NCBI GenBank assembly: GCA_022827685.1
Contig: JAJEIH010000129.1
Span: 1-40,370 of the forward strand
Length of the DNA stretch: 40,370 bases
Source: Alphaproteobacteria bacterium
Lineage (GTDB): Bacteria > Pseudomonadota > Alphaproteobacteria > Bin95
Reading direction: 5' to 3'
Position numbers and translations under genes: made by a program. Below the pieces are notes generated by a model, which was not told where the DNA came from, ran no database searches, and saw only the letters and a program-made list of their open reading frames with translations. Shown in pieces: positions 31,812 to 39,609 of this stretch (its first letter is position 1; the number at the start of each line of letters is the position of its first letter).

Positions 31812-32086
31812 ATCAGCAAATCTCCGTGTGCGCCGGACTCTCGAAGATCGACGCGGCGCGGCGTTGACCGCGTATAGAACGGCCCCGCCGTCTGCGGGCG
31901 TGTACCGGGGGTGCAATTCAGAAGCGGTACAAGCCCGAACCCGCGATCCGCAACCGCGCCGGCAGGGACATATCCCAGAAGCGTCGAACGCGCAGACGCC
32001 AGCAGCGGCATCGCCGCCGCGCCCGCCAGCCCGGTCAGCACCGACCGCCTCATCGCCCTGTGCAACATTATGCGAGGGTAGCCCAT
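31804..32086 (-). pseudogene. Intradiol ring-cleavage dioxygenase, N-terminal fragment
   Basis: Minus-strand frame from ATG 32086 (or ATG 32053, giving MRRSVLTGLAGAAAMPLLAS) to the element end. The N-terminus looks like a secretion signal with paired arginines; then CTPGTRPQTAGPFYTR, the conserved T-x-GPFY segment that opens intradiol dioxygenases, and GAHGDLLIFEG, where the insertion interrupts it. The rest is at 29225-29597. A possible exported or membrane-anchored catechol/protocatechuate-type dioxygenase before disruption. It follows the liv operon but is separated from it by a strong terminator. Confidence 0.85.
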
Positions 32087-32123
32087 TCCGGCTCCTGCGC
32101 GAATTCCGCCTCAGGAATGCAGG

Positions 32124-32154
32124 AAAAAGCCGCCTCCCGCGTTGGGGAGGCGGC
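32124..32154 (-). terminator. Intrinsic terminator of the liv operon
   Basis: On the minus strand a perfect 10-bp stem, GCCGCCTCCC/GGGAGGCGGC (32154-32145 and 32138-32129), with a six-base loop is followed directly by five T (32128-32124). It starts 26 bp after the livJ stop. Confidence 0.9.
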
Positions 32155-32179
32155 CGTCGCGTTCCGGATTCAGGCGAAT

Positions 32180-33382
32180 TCAGTCGTCGCCTACATGAAT
32201 CACGTCGCCGAACGTCACCCAACGCTCGCCGTCGAAACGGGCGAGCTGTTCAGACTGAATCGGGTAGAAATCGTCGGGCGCGGTGTTGATCGTGATTCCC
32301 GGCATGATCATCGGCAATTCGACACCCTTCATGCTCGCTGCGCACATCATGATGCCTTCGCGAGACAGTTCCTCGCAGGTATCGAGCAGGTGATGCATGA
32401 GCTTGGACACGTTATACGCATATGCGTAGTTGGCGTCCGTCATGTCGGAGCCCGGCATGTGCTTCTCCATGAAGCCGACCCACTCCTTGTAGCCCGGATC
32501 GTCCTTCCACTGCGGGTCCACCGGGTCCTTTACGTAGAGCGCCGTAATCAGGCCCTTGGAGCATTCGAGGCCGGCCGGCGTCAAGGTCGCGCCCACCGAG
32601 GAGGACACGTTGTTCAGCAGATGCACGGGCTTCCACTCGATCTCGCAGGACTTGCGGATCGCCTGGGCTGCGAATTTCGGGATCGTGATGTTGAAGAAGA
32701 CGTTGGCGCCGCTGTCTTTCATCGCCACGATCTGGCTGTCCACCGTCGGGTCGGTGACCTCGTAGGGCAGCATGGAGACGACGAGCTCGTCTGCCTTGTC
32801 ACCGAGGCCGTGCAGGAAGCCGTCGCGATAGTCCTTCCCGTAGTCGTCGTTCTGGAACAGGACCGCGATCTTCGGGTCTTCGACATTCTCAAGCACGTAT
32901 TTCGCGTAGATCTCGCCCTCGACGTCATAGGTCGGCTGGAAACCCATGGTCCAGGGGAATTTGTCCGGCTGGCCCCACTTGCTGGCGCCCGTGGCGAGGA
33001 AGAGGTGTGGCACCTTCTTCGCGTTCACATAGCGGTGGATGGCGGAGTTGGTCGGCGTACCCAGCGTCTGGAAGAGGAGGGCCACCTGCTCCTGCTCGAC
33101 CAGCTTGCGTACCTGCTCGACCGTGCGCGGCGGGCTGTAGCCATCATCCAGCGAGATGAAGTCTATCTGGCGCCCTTGCACACCGCCCATCTCGTTCACC
33201 ATCTTGAAATAGGCGGCGATGGTCTTGCCGATAGTGCTGTAAACCGAGGCCGGGCCCGAATAGGGGTTGGTGTTGCCGATCTTGATCGTGGTGTCGGTGA
33301 TGCCGGTCATGTCGGCGGCTTGAGCCGTCCCGGCGAGCAGCGCCGCCGCCGCTGTGGCAGCAAGCATTTTCCTGATGTGCAT
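32180..33382 (-). CDS. livJ: Branched-chain amino acid ABC transporter substrate-binding protein
   Basis: 400-aa periplasmic binding protein of the LIV (Peripla_BP_6) type. The signal peptide covers residues 1-22 (MHIRKMLAATAAAALLAGTAQA). TIKIGNTNPYSGPASVYSTIGKTIAAYFKMVNE is split here into its recognisable parts: IKIGNTNPYSGPAS and the GGVQGRQIDFISLDDGYSP segment. Later, VLFQNDDYGKDYRDGF marks the second lobe. AAGGGAG precedes ATG 33382. Last gene of the livGFHMJ cluster, ended by the terminator at 32124-32154. Such receptors bind many ligands besides branched-chain amino acids, so the true substrate is open. Confidence 0.9.
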   Translation of the reverse strand: MHIRKMLAATAAAALLAGTAQAADMTGITDTTIKIGNTNPYSGPASVYSTIGKTIAAYFKMVNEMGGVQGRQIDFISLDDGYSPPRTVEQVRKLVEQEQVALLFQTLGTPTNSAIHRYVNAKKVPHLFLATGASKWGQPDKFPWTMGFQPTYDVEGEIYAKYVLENVEDPKIAVLFQNDDYGKDYRDGFLHGLGDKADELVVSMLPYEVTDPTVDSQIVAMKDSGANVFFNITIPKFAAQAIRKSCEIEWKPVHLLNNVSSSVGATLTPAGLECSKGLITALYVKDPVDPQWKDDPGYKEWVGFMEKHMPGSDMTDANYAYAYNVSKLMHHLLDTCEELSREGIMMCAASMKGVELPMIMPGITINTAPDDFYPIQSEQLARFDGERWVTFGDVIHVGDD

Positions 33383-33415
33383 GAGTCGATTTCTCCCTTT
33401 CGTTGAGAATTGGCT

Positions 33416-34414
33416 CTACCGGCCGGCCGCCGATTTGCGTTTCCACCACGCGAAACCGCGTTCCACGGCTCCCCAGACCCCGAACGGCACGAAGTATATC
33501 GCCAGGATCAGGAAGATGCCGAAGATCGCCCAGGGCGGCGGCACGAACGGATAGGCGCGGCTGATGTCCTGGGCGAAATTGGGAACGAAGACCAGGAACA
33601 GCCCGCCGAAGATCACGCCCGGAATCGACACGATGCCGCCGACCACGGACCCGACCAGCAGGTTGACCGCGAGGAAGAAGTTGAAGGCGTCGGGCGCCAC
33701 GAACTCTGTGACGAAGACGCTGAGCGCGCCCGCGATGCCGGTATACATCGCGCTGATGCCGAAGGTCGTCGTCTTGTAGAGCGCGGTGTTGATGCCCATG
33801 GTGCTGGCTGCGATCGGGTTGTCGCGGATCGCCATGATCGCCCGGCCCGACCGGCTGTGCAGCAGGCACCAGGCGACGATCATCAGGAACACCATGACCG
33901 CGAGCGTGACATAATAGAGCGACTGGTCGGCGCTCAGCCCCTCGATCAGCGGCTCGGGCTTCGGTACGAACAGGCCCTGCACCCCGCCAGTCCAGTGCTC
34001 GAAGGCGTCGAACTTGAGCAGTTGCGGCGTCGCCACGGCGAAGGCGAATGTGGCGAGCGCGAGATAGAGCCCCTCCAGACGGAGCGCGGGCAGGCCGAAC
34101 AGAAAGCCGACAGCGAACGCCACCAGCGCCGCCACCGGCAGGGTGGCGTAGTGGTTCCACTCGAAATGGTAGAGCAGGATCGCGGCCGTATAGGCCCCGA
34201 CGGCGTAGAAGGCGCTGTGGCCGATGGAGAATTGACCGTTGTATCCGGTCAGGATGTTCAACCCGAGCAGCGCGATGCCGTAGGCCATCGCCTGGGTGAA
34301 CTGGAAGCTGGTGAAGTCCGAGACGAGATGCGGCACGACCGCGGCGAACAGCACCGCCGCGCCGAAGCCGGCCAGTAATTGAGGCGTGACGGGGTTCGGA
34401 CGATCCGCCGCCAT
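33416..34414 (-). CDS. livM: Branched-chain amino acid ABC transporter permease LivM
   Basis: 332-aa inner-membrane permease with eight to ten helices. Family segments include GLNILTGYNGQFSIGHSAFYAVGAY, split by helix ends, FGLPALRLEGLYLALATFAFA and the cytoplasmic SRSGRAIMAIRDNPIAASTMGIN loop that contacts the ATPase. ATG 34414 overlaps the livH stop by one base (TGATG); the longer upstream frame lies inside livH. Ends 33 bp before livJ. Confidence 0.92.
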   Translation of the reverse strand: MAADRPNPVTPQLLAGFGAAVLFAAVVPHLVSDFTSFQFTQAMAYGIALLGLNILTGYNGQFSIGHSAFYAVGAYTAAILLYHFEWNHYATLPVAALVAFAVGFLFGLPALRLEGLYLALATFAFAVATPQLLKFDAFEHWTGGVQGLFVPKPEPLIEGLSADQSLYYVTLAVMVFLMIVAWCLLHSRSGRAIMAIRDNPIAASTMGINTALYKTTTFGISAMYTGIAGALSVFVTEFVAPDAFNFFLAVNLLVGSVVGGIVSIPGVIFGGLFLVFVPNFAQDISRAYPFVPPPWAIFGIFLILAIYFVPFGVWGAVERGFAWWKRKSAAGR

Positions 34415-35289
34415 CAGACCCTCCGCACCACGACGCGGCCGAACAGCCCGGCCGGCTTGAAGACGAGCACGCCCACAATGAGGATCAGCGCGAAGGTGAG
34501 CTTGAGCTCGGAGCCGCCCGGCACATACTGCCCGACCCAGTTCTCCAGCACGCCGACCACGAGCCCGCCCAGCACCGCGCCGCCGGGGCTGGACACGCCG
34601 CCCAGCAGTGCGCCGGCGAAGCCGTACAGCAACACGCCCGCCATCATATTCGGCTCGAGATAGACGATGGGCGCAACGAGGATGCCGCCAACGGCCCCGA
34701 TGGACGCCGCCAGTCCCCAGCCGAGCGCCAGCATCCAGCCGACCGAAATGCCGACCAGCCTCGCCGAGTCCGGGTTGGCGGCGGCGGCGCGCATGGCGAG
34801 CCCCACCCGCGTGAAACGGAAGAAGGCGAAGACCAGCGCCAGCACGCCGAGCGTGAGCGCGATGACGCCCAGATGATGCGGGCCGATCAGCGTGGACTTG
34901 AAGCCCAGGTCCTCGGGGAAGAGGCTCGGGAAGGGCTTGATGGTGAACTCCCAGATCCACCCCGCTGCGGCGTTGAAGATTACCAGCAGGCCGATGAACA
35001 CGATGACCTGGTTGAGCACCGGCGCGTTCTCGACCGGCTTGACGATCACCCGCTCGATGATAACGCCCGCCAGGAAGGAAATGCCGACCGCGAGCAGGAA
35101 GGCCAGCCAGACCGGCGCGCCGAGGCCCACAAGCGTCCAGGCGACATAAGTGGAGAACATCGCCATCTCGCCCTGAGCGAAATTGAAGTGGTCGGTGGCC
35201 TGGTAGATCATCACCACGGCCAGCGCGACGCAGGAATAGATCGACCCGATCGCAAGGCCGGCGAGCGTCAATTGCAGGAAAAGGTCCAT
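34414..35289 (-). CDS. livH: Branched-chain amino acid ABC transporter permease LivH
   Basis: 291-aa inner-membrane permease. It begins LQLTLAGLAIGSIYSCVALA, the standard LivH start, then QATDHFNFAQGEMAMFSTY; the coupling loop region reads RFTRVGLAMRAAAANPDSARLVGI; GGVSSPGGAVLGGLVVGVLE lies near the end. Hydrophobic throughout, eight helices likely. Stop overlaps the livM start; 16 bp after livF. Confidence 0.93.
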   Translation of the reverse strand: MDLFLQLTLAGLAIGSIYSCVALAVVMIYQATDHFNFAQGEMAMFSTYVAWTLVGLGAPVWLAFLLAVGISFLAGVIIERVIVKPVENAPVLNQVIVFIGLLVIFNAAAGWIWEFTIKPFPSLFPEDLGFKSTLIGPHHLGVIALTLGVLALVFAFFRFTRVGLAMRAAAANPDSARLVGISVGWMLALGWGLAASIGAVGGILVAPIVYLEPNMMAGVLLYGFAGALLGGVSSPGGAVLGGLVVGVLENWVGQYVPGGSELKLTFALILIVGVLVFKPAGLFGRVVVRRV

Positions 35290-35305
35290 CGTCGGGCGCG
35301 CGCTT

Positions 35306-36016
35306 TCAGTAGCCGAGATAGCTGCGGCGGACGTCTTCGTCGTCGCGCAGCAGGCTGGCCTCGCCGCCCATCACTACCCTGCCCGTCTCCAGCAGATAGG
35401 CGTGGTCGGCGAGTTCTAGCGCGATGCTCGCATTCTGCTCCACCAGCAGCATGGAGGTGCCTTCGCGTTCGCGGATGCGCGCCATGATCTCGTAGATCTC
35501 CTGCACGATAAGCGGCGCGAGGCCGAAGGACGGCTCGTCGAGCAGCATGAGCTTCGGGCGCAGCATCAGCGCGCGGCCGATGGCGAGCATCTGCTGTTCG
35601 CCGCCGGAGAGCGTGCCCGCCTGCTGGCGGCGGCGTTCGCCGAGCCTCGGGAAATAGCCGTAAACGCTTTCCATGTCCTCCGCGACTTCGGCCTTGTTCT
35701 TGCGCGTGTAGGCGCCGAGCTGGAGGTTCTCTTCCACCGACTGGCGCACGAAGGTGCCCCGGCCTTCCGGCACATGCGCGATGCCGAGCCCGACAACGCG
35801 CTCGGTGGAGAGGCCGGACAGGTCCTGCCCGTCGAATACGACCTCGCCGTCGGTGCGCACCATGCGGCAGATGGCGCGGAGCGTGGTTGTCTTGCCGGCG
35901 CCGTTCGCGCCGAGGATCGCCGTGATCGACCCCTCATCGAGCACGAAATCGACCCCGAACAGCGCCTGGGTCTGGCGGTAATAGGCCTCCAGCCCCCGGA
36001 CCTCAAGAAACGCCAT
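35306..36016 (-). CDS. livF: Branched-chain amino acid ABC transporter ATP-binding protein LivF
   Basis: 236-aa cytoplasmic ATPase: Walker A GANGAGKT, the LivF marker VPEGRGTFVRQSVEENL, signature LSGGEQQM, Walker B LMLLDEPSFGLAP and VEQNASIAL. Length and order match LivF. ATG 36016 overlaps the livG stop by one base, so the two ATPases are co-translated. Confidence 0.94.
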   Translation of the reverse strand: MAFLEVRGLEAYYRQTQALFGVDFVLDEGSITAILGANGAGKTTTLRAICRMVRTDGEVVFDGQDLSGLSTERVVGLGIAHVPEGRGTFVRQSVEENLQLGAYTRKNKAEVAEDMESVYGYFPRLGERRRQQAGTLSGGEQQMLAIGRALMLRPKLMLLDEPSFGLAPLIVQEIYEIMARIREREGTSMLLVEQNASIALELADHAYLLETGRVVMGGEASLLRDDEDVRRSYLGY

Positions 36017-36786
36017 CAGTGCGCCGTCCCGAGATAGGCTTCGATGACCTTGGGGTCACGCTGCACTTCTTCGGGCGTTCCGTCGGCGATCTTGCGACCA
36101 AAATCAATGGCCACGACCTTGTCCGACACCTGCATGACAAGGCTCATATGGTGCTCGACCAGCAGGATGGTGATGCCGCGGTCGTCCCGGATCTGGCGGA
36201 TCTGCCCCATCAGGTGGTCGAGTTCCTCGTGATTGAGCCCGCCCGCCGGCTCGTCGAGCAGCAGCAGTTCCGGCTCGCCGGCGAGCGCGCGCGCCAGCTC
36301 CACCCGCTTCTGGTAGCCGAAAGGCAGGCCGCCGACCGGCATGTGCGTCACCTCCGAGAGATCCATGAACGCGATCAGCTCGACCGCGCGGGCCATCAGC
36401 CCGGCCTCCTCCCGGCGCACCCAGGGCAGGCGGAAGGCGTTGGACACATAGTCGCTGCCGGTGCGCGAATGGCCCCCGATCATCACATTGTCGAGCACGG
36501 AGAGCGTCGGGAAGAGCGCGAGGTTCTGGAAGGTGCGGCCGATGCCGAGCGAGGCGATCCGGTTCGCCGGCAGGCCCAGCAGCGAGCGGCCCTTGAACAG
36601 GATTTCGCCCGCATTGGGCGTGTAGAGCCGGGAGAGGCAGTTGAAGAGCGTGGTCTTGCCGGCGCCGTTCGGGCCGATCAGCCCGACGATCAGGTCCTTC
36701 GGGATATCGAAGGACACGCCGTCCAGCGCCACGATGCCGCCGAAATGCACCGCGACGTCGCGGACTTCGAGAACCGGCCGGTCCAA
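36016..36786 (-). CDS. livG: Branched-chain amino acid ABC transporter ATP-binding protein LivG (TTG start)
   Basis: 256-aa ATPase with Walker A GPNGAGKT, LGIGRTFQNLALFPTLSVLDNV, a signature region PFGYQKRVELARAL (the LivG form, lacking the canonical LSGGQ), Walker B LLLLDEPAGGLN and VEHHMSLVM. No ATG or GTG exists near the expected N-terminus. TTG 36786 gives DRPVLEVRDVAVHFGG right after the start, has a G-rich GGTGGGGGG 6-14 bases upstream and yields the family length. The next option, TTG 36861, would add 25 basic residues with no homology. Confidence 0.88.
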   Translation of the reverse strand: MDRPVLEVRDVAVHFGGIVALDGVSFDIPKDLIVGLIGPNGAGKTTLFNCLSRLYTPNAGEILFKGRSLLGLPANRIASLGIGRTFQNLALFPTLSVLDNVMIGGHSRTGSDYVSNAFRLPWVRREEAGLMARAVELIAFMDLSEVTHMPVGGLPFGYQKRVELARALAGEPELLLLDEPAGGLNHEELDHLMGQIRQIRDDRGITILLVEHHMSLVMQVSDKVVAIDFGRKIADGTPEEVQRDPKVIEAYLGTAH

Positions 36787-36877
36787 TGCTGTCCCCCCAC
36801 CCGCGCGGCCCCGGGACCGCTTGCGGGGGCAGGCTTTAGCAGATGCGCCCGGCGCCGACAACGCCCGGCCGGGAGCC

Positions 36878-38035
36878 TCACTCCTCGGCAGCGGCGGCGG
36901 CTTCCGATTCCTCCAATTCCAGCAGCACTTCGTCCGTATGCTGGCCCAGCGCCGGCGCCGTCGCCGCGGGGCTTCCCGAAACCAGCGGCGGCGCCCCGGC
37001 CGGGTTGGGCACCGGCCAGCGGCGGTCGCCGCCGGGCTGCTCCAGCCAGGAAATCAGGCCGGTCGCCTCCGTCTGCGGATGCGCGACGAACTGCGCATAA
37101 TCCTGGACGGCCTCGTTCTGGAGCCCGGCTTCGGTCAGGCATTCCTGCCAGTGCGCCGTCGGTTGGGCCGCAATATGCGCCGCGACCGCGGCATTGAGCT
37201 CTTCGGCATGTTCGGAGCGCCCCGCCGGCCCGGCGAAGCGCGGGTCGGCCGCGAGGTCGGCCCGGTCGATCAGGCCGCAAAGCGCCTGGAAGTCGCTGTC
37301 CTTCAGGACGACGAGGTGGAGCCAGCCGTCGGCCGTCCGGAACACGCCCGAAGGCGAGGTCGGCATGCCCAGCGGCCCGCCTTCCATCACGGTCGCGCAC
37401 ATCCTGACCGACTGGAGGTTGGCGGCCGCCGCCATCAGGCTGGAATCGATGAAGCGCGCCCGGCGGTCGTCGCGCTGGGCATAGATCGCCGCCGCCACCG
37501 CCTGGTGCGTGTAGAGCGCGGTGGACATGTCCACGATGATCGGGTTGGCGCGGTGCGGGATGCCGTCATGGCCCCTGTTCTCGAGCGTGAAGCCGGTGAA
37601 GGCCTGTAACACCGGGTCCATTGCGGGCTTGGCGCTGAGCGGCCCGGCCTGCCCGAAGCCCGAGACCGACACATAGACGATGCCGGGCGCCAGCGCCTTC
37701 ACGGTCTCGAAACCGAAGCCGAGCCGCGCGGCCACGCCCGGGCGAAAGCCTTCCATGAACACATCCGCGGTCCGCACCAATTGGCGGAGCTTTTCCCTGC
37801 CGGCCTCCTGCTTGAGGTCCAGCACAATGCCGCGCTTGCCGAGATTGCCGACGACGGAGAACGCCGTGTGGCTGCCGTAGCGGGGCCCGAGCACGCGCGC
37901 CCAGTCGCCCTCGGGCGGCTCGACCTTGATGACGTCGGCGCCGTGCTGCGCCAGCAGCATCGCGCAATAGGGCCCGGCGATCCCCTGGCTCAGATCGACG
38001 ACGCGCAGCCCCGCATAGGGCTTGTCATGGCTCAT
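36878..38035 (-). CDS. CaiB/BaiF CoA-transferase family protein
   Basis: 385-aa class III CoA-transferase that moves CoA between carboxylic acids. It starts PYAGLRVVDLSQGIAGPYCAMLLAQHGADVIKVEPP, recognisable in parts as the family N-terminus (VVDLSQGIAGP and ADVIKVEPPEGD). The catalytic aspartate is Asp140 in AMDPVLQAFTG, and GMPTSPSGVFRTADGWL marks the second domain. It precedes livG by 91 bp on the same strand, so it may be first in the liv operon and act on an acid taken up by it. Substrate not deducible. Confidence 0.9.
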   Translation of the reverse strand: MSHDKPYAGLRVVDLSQGIAGPYCAMLLAQHGADVIKVEPPEGDWARVLGPRYGSHTAFSVVGNLGKRGIVLDLKQEAGREKLRQLVRTADVFMEGFRPGVAARLGFGFETVKALAPGIVYVSVSGFGQAGPLSAKPAMDPVLQAFTGFTLENRGHDGIPHRANPIIVDMSTALYTHQAVAAAIYAQRDDRRARFIDSSLMAAAANLQSVRMCATVMEGGPLGMPTSPSGVFRTADGWLHLVVLKDSDFQALCGLIDRADLAADPRFAGPAGRSEHAEELNAAVAAHIAAQPTAHWQECLTEAGLQNEAVQDYAQFVAHPQTEATGLISWLEQPGGDRRWPVPNPAGAPPLVSGSPAATAPALGQHTDEVLLELEESEAAAAAEE

Positions 38036-38154
38036 GGGCCGCGGGCCTCCTCCCCCTCTGCCGCTGCGCGCCAGTCTGGGCCGCCCCCGCTCCCGCCGTC
38101 AACGCCGCGTGAAGCCGCCCGGCCCGCGCGGGTCCCGCCGTCGCCCCGGCCGGC

Positions 38155-38183
38155 TTGACTCCAGGTTGTTTGTTCCCTATATT
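38155..38183 (+). promoter_or_regulatory. Near-consensus sigma-70 promoter
   Basis: TTGACT (38155-38160), exactly 17 bp, then TATATT (38178-38183): the best promoter match I found in the window, in an AT-rich island of otherwise GC-rich DNA. Transcription would start near 38190, about 195 bp before the IS630-like ORF at 38386. The leader has a seven-codon open frame (ATG 38204, MLKEAMT) and GC-rich hairpins but no recognised RNA. The rest of the 350-bp gap (38036-38385) shows nothing else. Confidence 0.6.
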
Positions 38184-38385
38184 TTCACTTCAACTAAGAA
38201 AACATGCTGAAAGAGGCCATGACCTGACCGACCGGCGGCGGCTGGCGCCGCGCTTGCGCAACACCCGATCCGAAGGCGTGGAAGCCGGCGGGTGGGGGAA
38301 TCTCCGACGCACAGGAGAGGTGCGGCCGGGCGGCGCGTTGTGGCGGCCGGTTTCGGCCGGAATCGGAAGAAGAGGAGGCGCGGCG

Positions 38386-38808
38386 ATGGACGGATCGACG
38401 GACGGATTGCCGGAGCGGCGGCGGGGCCGGGCGGTGGGCGAGGACCTGCGGGCCGCGGCGGTGGCGGCCGTGCTGCGCGAGGGCATGAGCATCCGCGCGG
38501 CGGCGCGGCGGTTCGCCCTGCCGCGGAGCAATGTCGGCAATTGGGTGCAGCGCTATCGCGAGCGCGGCCATGTGCGGCCCGACAGGAAAGGCGGCAAACC
38601 CTCGCGGATCGAGCCGCATCGCGAGCGCATCCTGCGCATCCTGGCGGCGCGGCCGGGGCTTTCCATGTACGGGCTCTGCGACGCGCTCGCCGCCGAGGGG
38701 CTGGTCTTCCACCCGACGACGGTGCAGCGCTTCCTGAGGCGCCACCGCCTGGACCGCGAAACCCGCCTCGCCCGCCGACAGCCGCGCAAACGGTGGACCC
38801 GGCGTTAG
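38386..38808 (+). CDS. IS630-type transposase first ORF (helix-turn-helix part), orphan
   Basis: 140-aa protein matching the N-terminal half of IS630-family transposases. GRAVGEDLRAAAVAAVLREG and SIRAAARRFALPRSNVGNWV form the helix-turn-helix; GKPSRIEPHRERILRILAAR then GLSMYGLCDALAAEG form the winged-helix-like region; VQRFLRRHRLDRETRLARR is the end of the typical first ORF. GAGGAGG lies eight bases before ATG 38386. The catalytic DDE second ORF that should follow is absent: only 25 bp separate the stop from an unrelated repeat. So it is a truncated insertion sequence, or a DNA-binding remnant that could still bind IS630 ends. Confidence 0.75.
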   Translation: MDGSTDGLPERRRGRAVGEDLRAAAVAAVLREGMSIRAAARRFALPRSNVGNWVQRYRERGHVRPDRKGGKPSRIEPHRERILRILAARPGLSMYGLCDALAAEGLVFHPTTVQRFLRRHRLDRETRLARRQPRKRWTRR

Positions 38809-38833
38809 CGGCAGCGTCCGGCGGCGCCACGGC

Positions 38834-38862
38834 GTTAGAGCATGATCCGTTCCGGTTGAAAC
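38834..38862 (+). repeat. 29-bp dispersed repeat, left copy
   Basis: Begins GTTAGAGCATGATCCG and ends GGTTGAAAC. A related copy lies in inverse orientation at 39789-39817 (22 of 29 positions agree). Sequences of the form TTAGAGCATGATCC...GTTGAA are frequent intergenic repeats in alphaproteobacteria. The HEPN-like cassette has inserted at its end. Confidence 0.5.
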
Positions 38863-38890
38863 AAGTGGGAATTGTGTAGCAGAATCCGCA
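38859..38890. repeat. Left target duplication and terminal repeat of the HEPN-like cassette
   Basis: AAACAAGT (38859-38866) is the 8-bp target duplication, exactly repeated at 39634-39641. The 24-bp terminal repeat follows (38867-38890), starting GGGAATTGTGTAG and ending TCCGCA; similarity continues to 38897 with two mismatches. Confidence 0.85.
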
Positions 38891-38893
38891 GGG

Positions 38894-38920
38894 CCTTGTT
38901 GCCTCTGTTGTTCAACAAGG
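38894..38920 (+). promoter_or_regulatory. Hairpin in the leader of the HEPN-like gene
   Basis: CCTTGTTG (38894-38901) and CAACAAGG (38913-38920) form a perfect 8-bp dyad with an 11-base loop, 30 bp before the start codon. It could be an operator for autoregulation or an RNA structure. No promoter hexamers are convincing within the cassette. Confidence 0.45.
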
Positions 38921-38949
38921 AATGTGCGTGTACGTGCGAGGAGGAACCA

Positions 38950-39588
38950 GTGAGTAGGGTGCCGGAATTGTATTGGAGCGGAGGGCCGTCCCGCGTTCGC
39001 TTGGTTTATCCGCCTTCGAGTTCTCCTGATCGCGTCTCGGAGGGCGTCAGTGTTCTGGACGCTTTCCGGTACGAATGCCAGAGAATGTACTTCGCCTTCA
39101 ACAGTCTGATGTACGGGATTGGTGCAGAGGTAAAACGCAGGATGGAGCAAGCACCCGACGCATTCGTCGGCGTGGGATCGACGTTCCCAAATATGGAGCA
39201 ATCACTAGGAAGATCATCATTTGCATTCATGCGTCAAGGTGACTTTTTAGATGCAGTGGCAGAAGGCGGAGAATTCGAGAACCTGCGCCATCAGGCAATG
39301 CTGGTGATGATCTATCACCGCTGGGATGAAGTGTACCGCTCTCGCATCAGTCAGATATTTGCTGTGCCGAAAAATGATGTTGACTGTGTGCTCATGGGCG
39401 AGGTGAGAAGCCTGAGAAACGTGATCGTACATCAGAAAGCTGTTGTACCAGAGAACTTTTCGTGTCCGTTTTTGGAACGGATTTGGGGAGCGTTGCCGTC
39501 CGGTCAGCTAAGGATGACGGATGGAATGGTCCATTCCTTCATGGAACAGGTGAATGCGCTTCGGGTGGAAGTGAACGCCACGCGCTAA
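38950..39588 (+). CDS. HEPN-like protein with RNxxxH motif (candidate toxin or defence RNase)
   Basis: 212-aa protein, cargo of the mobile cassette. The central region (about 109-165) reads NLRHQAMLVMIYHRWDEVYR then, after a polar stretch, MGEVRSLRNVIVHQKAVV. The R156-N-V-I-V-H161 is an RX4H motif at the end of a helix, the catalytic signature of HEPN RNases found in toxin-antitoxin, abortive-infection and CRISPR systems. The preceding W-D-E-x-Y-R helix also fits bacterial HEPN proteins. No membrane segment. GTG 38950 was chosen because GAGGAGG ends five bases upstream; the open frame starts earlier at a TTG inside the terminal repeat. No antitoxin partner is visible in the cassette. Family assignment is from motif and layout only. 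Confidence 0.6.
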   Translation: MSRVPELYWSGGPSRVRLVYPPSSSPDRVSEGVSVLDAFRYECQRMYFAFNSLMYGIGAEVKRRMEQAPDAFVGVGSTFPNMEQSLGRSSFAFMRQGDFLDAVAEGGEFENLRHQAMLVMIYHRWDEVYRSRISQIFAVPKNDVDCVLMGEVRSLRNVIVHQKAVVPENFSCPFLERIWGALPSGQLRMTDGMVHSFMEQVNALRVEVNATR

Positions 39589-39609
39589 CCATGAATGTGC
39601 TTAAGACCT

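Noticed and set aside
38872-38949. TTG 38872 as start of the HEPN-like gene
   Set aside because: It lies inside the terminal inverted repeat with no ribosome site; GTG 38950 has GAGGAGG at ideal spacing.
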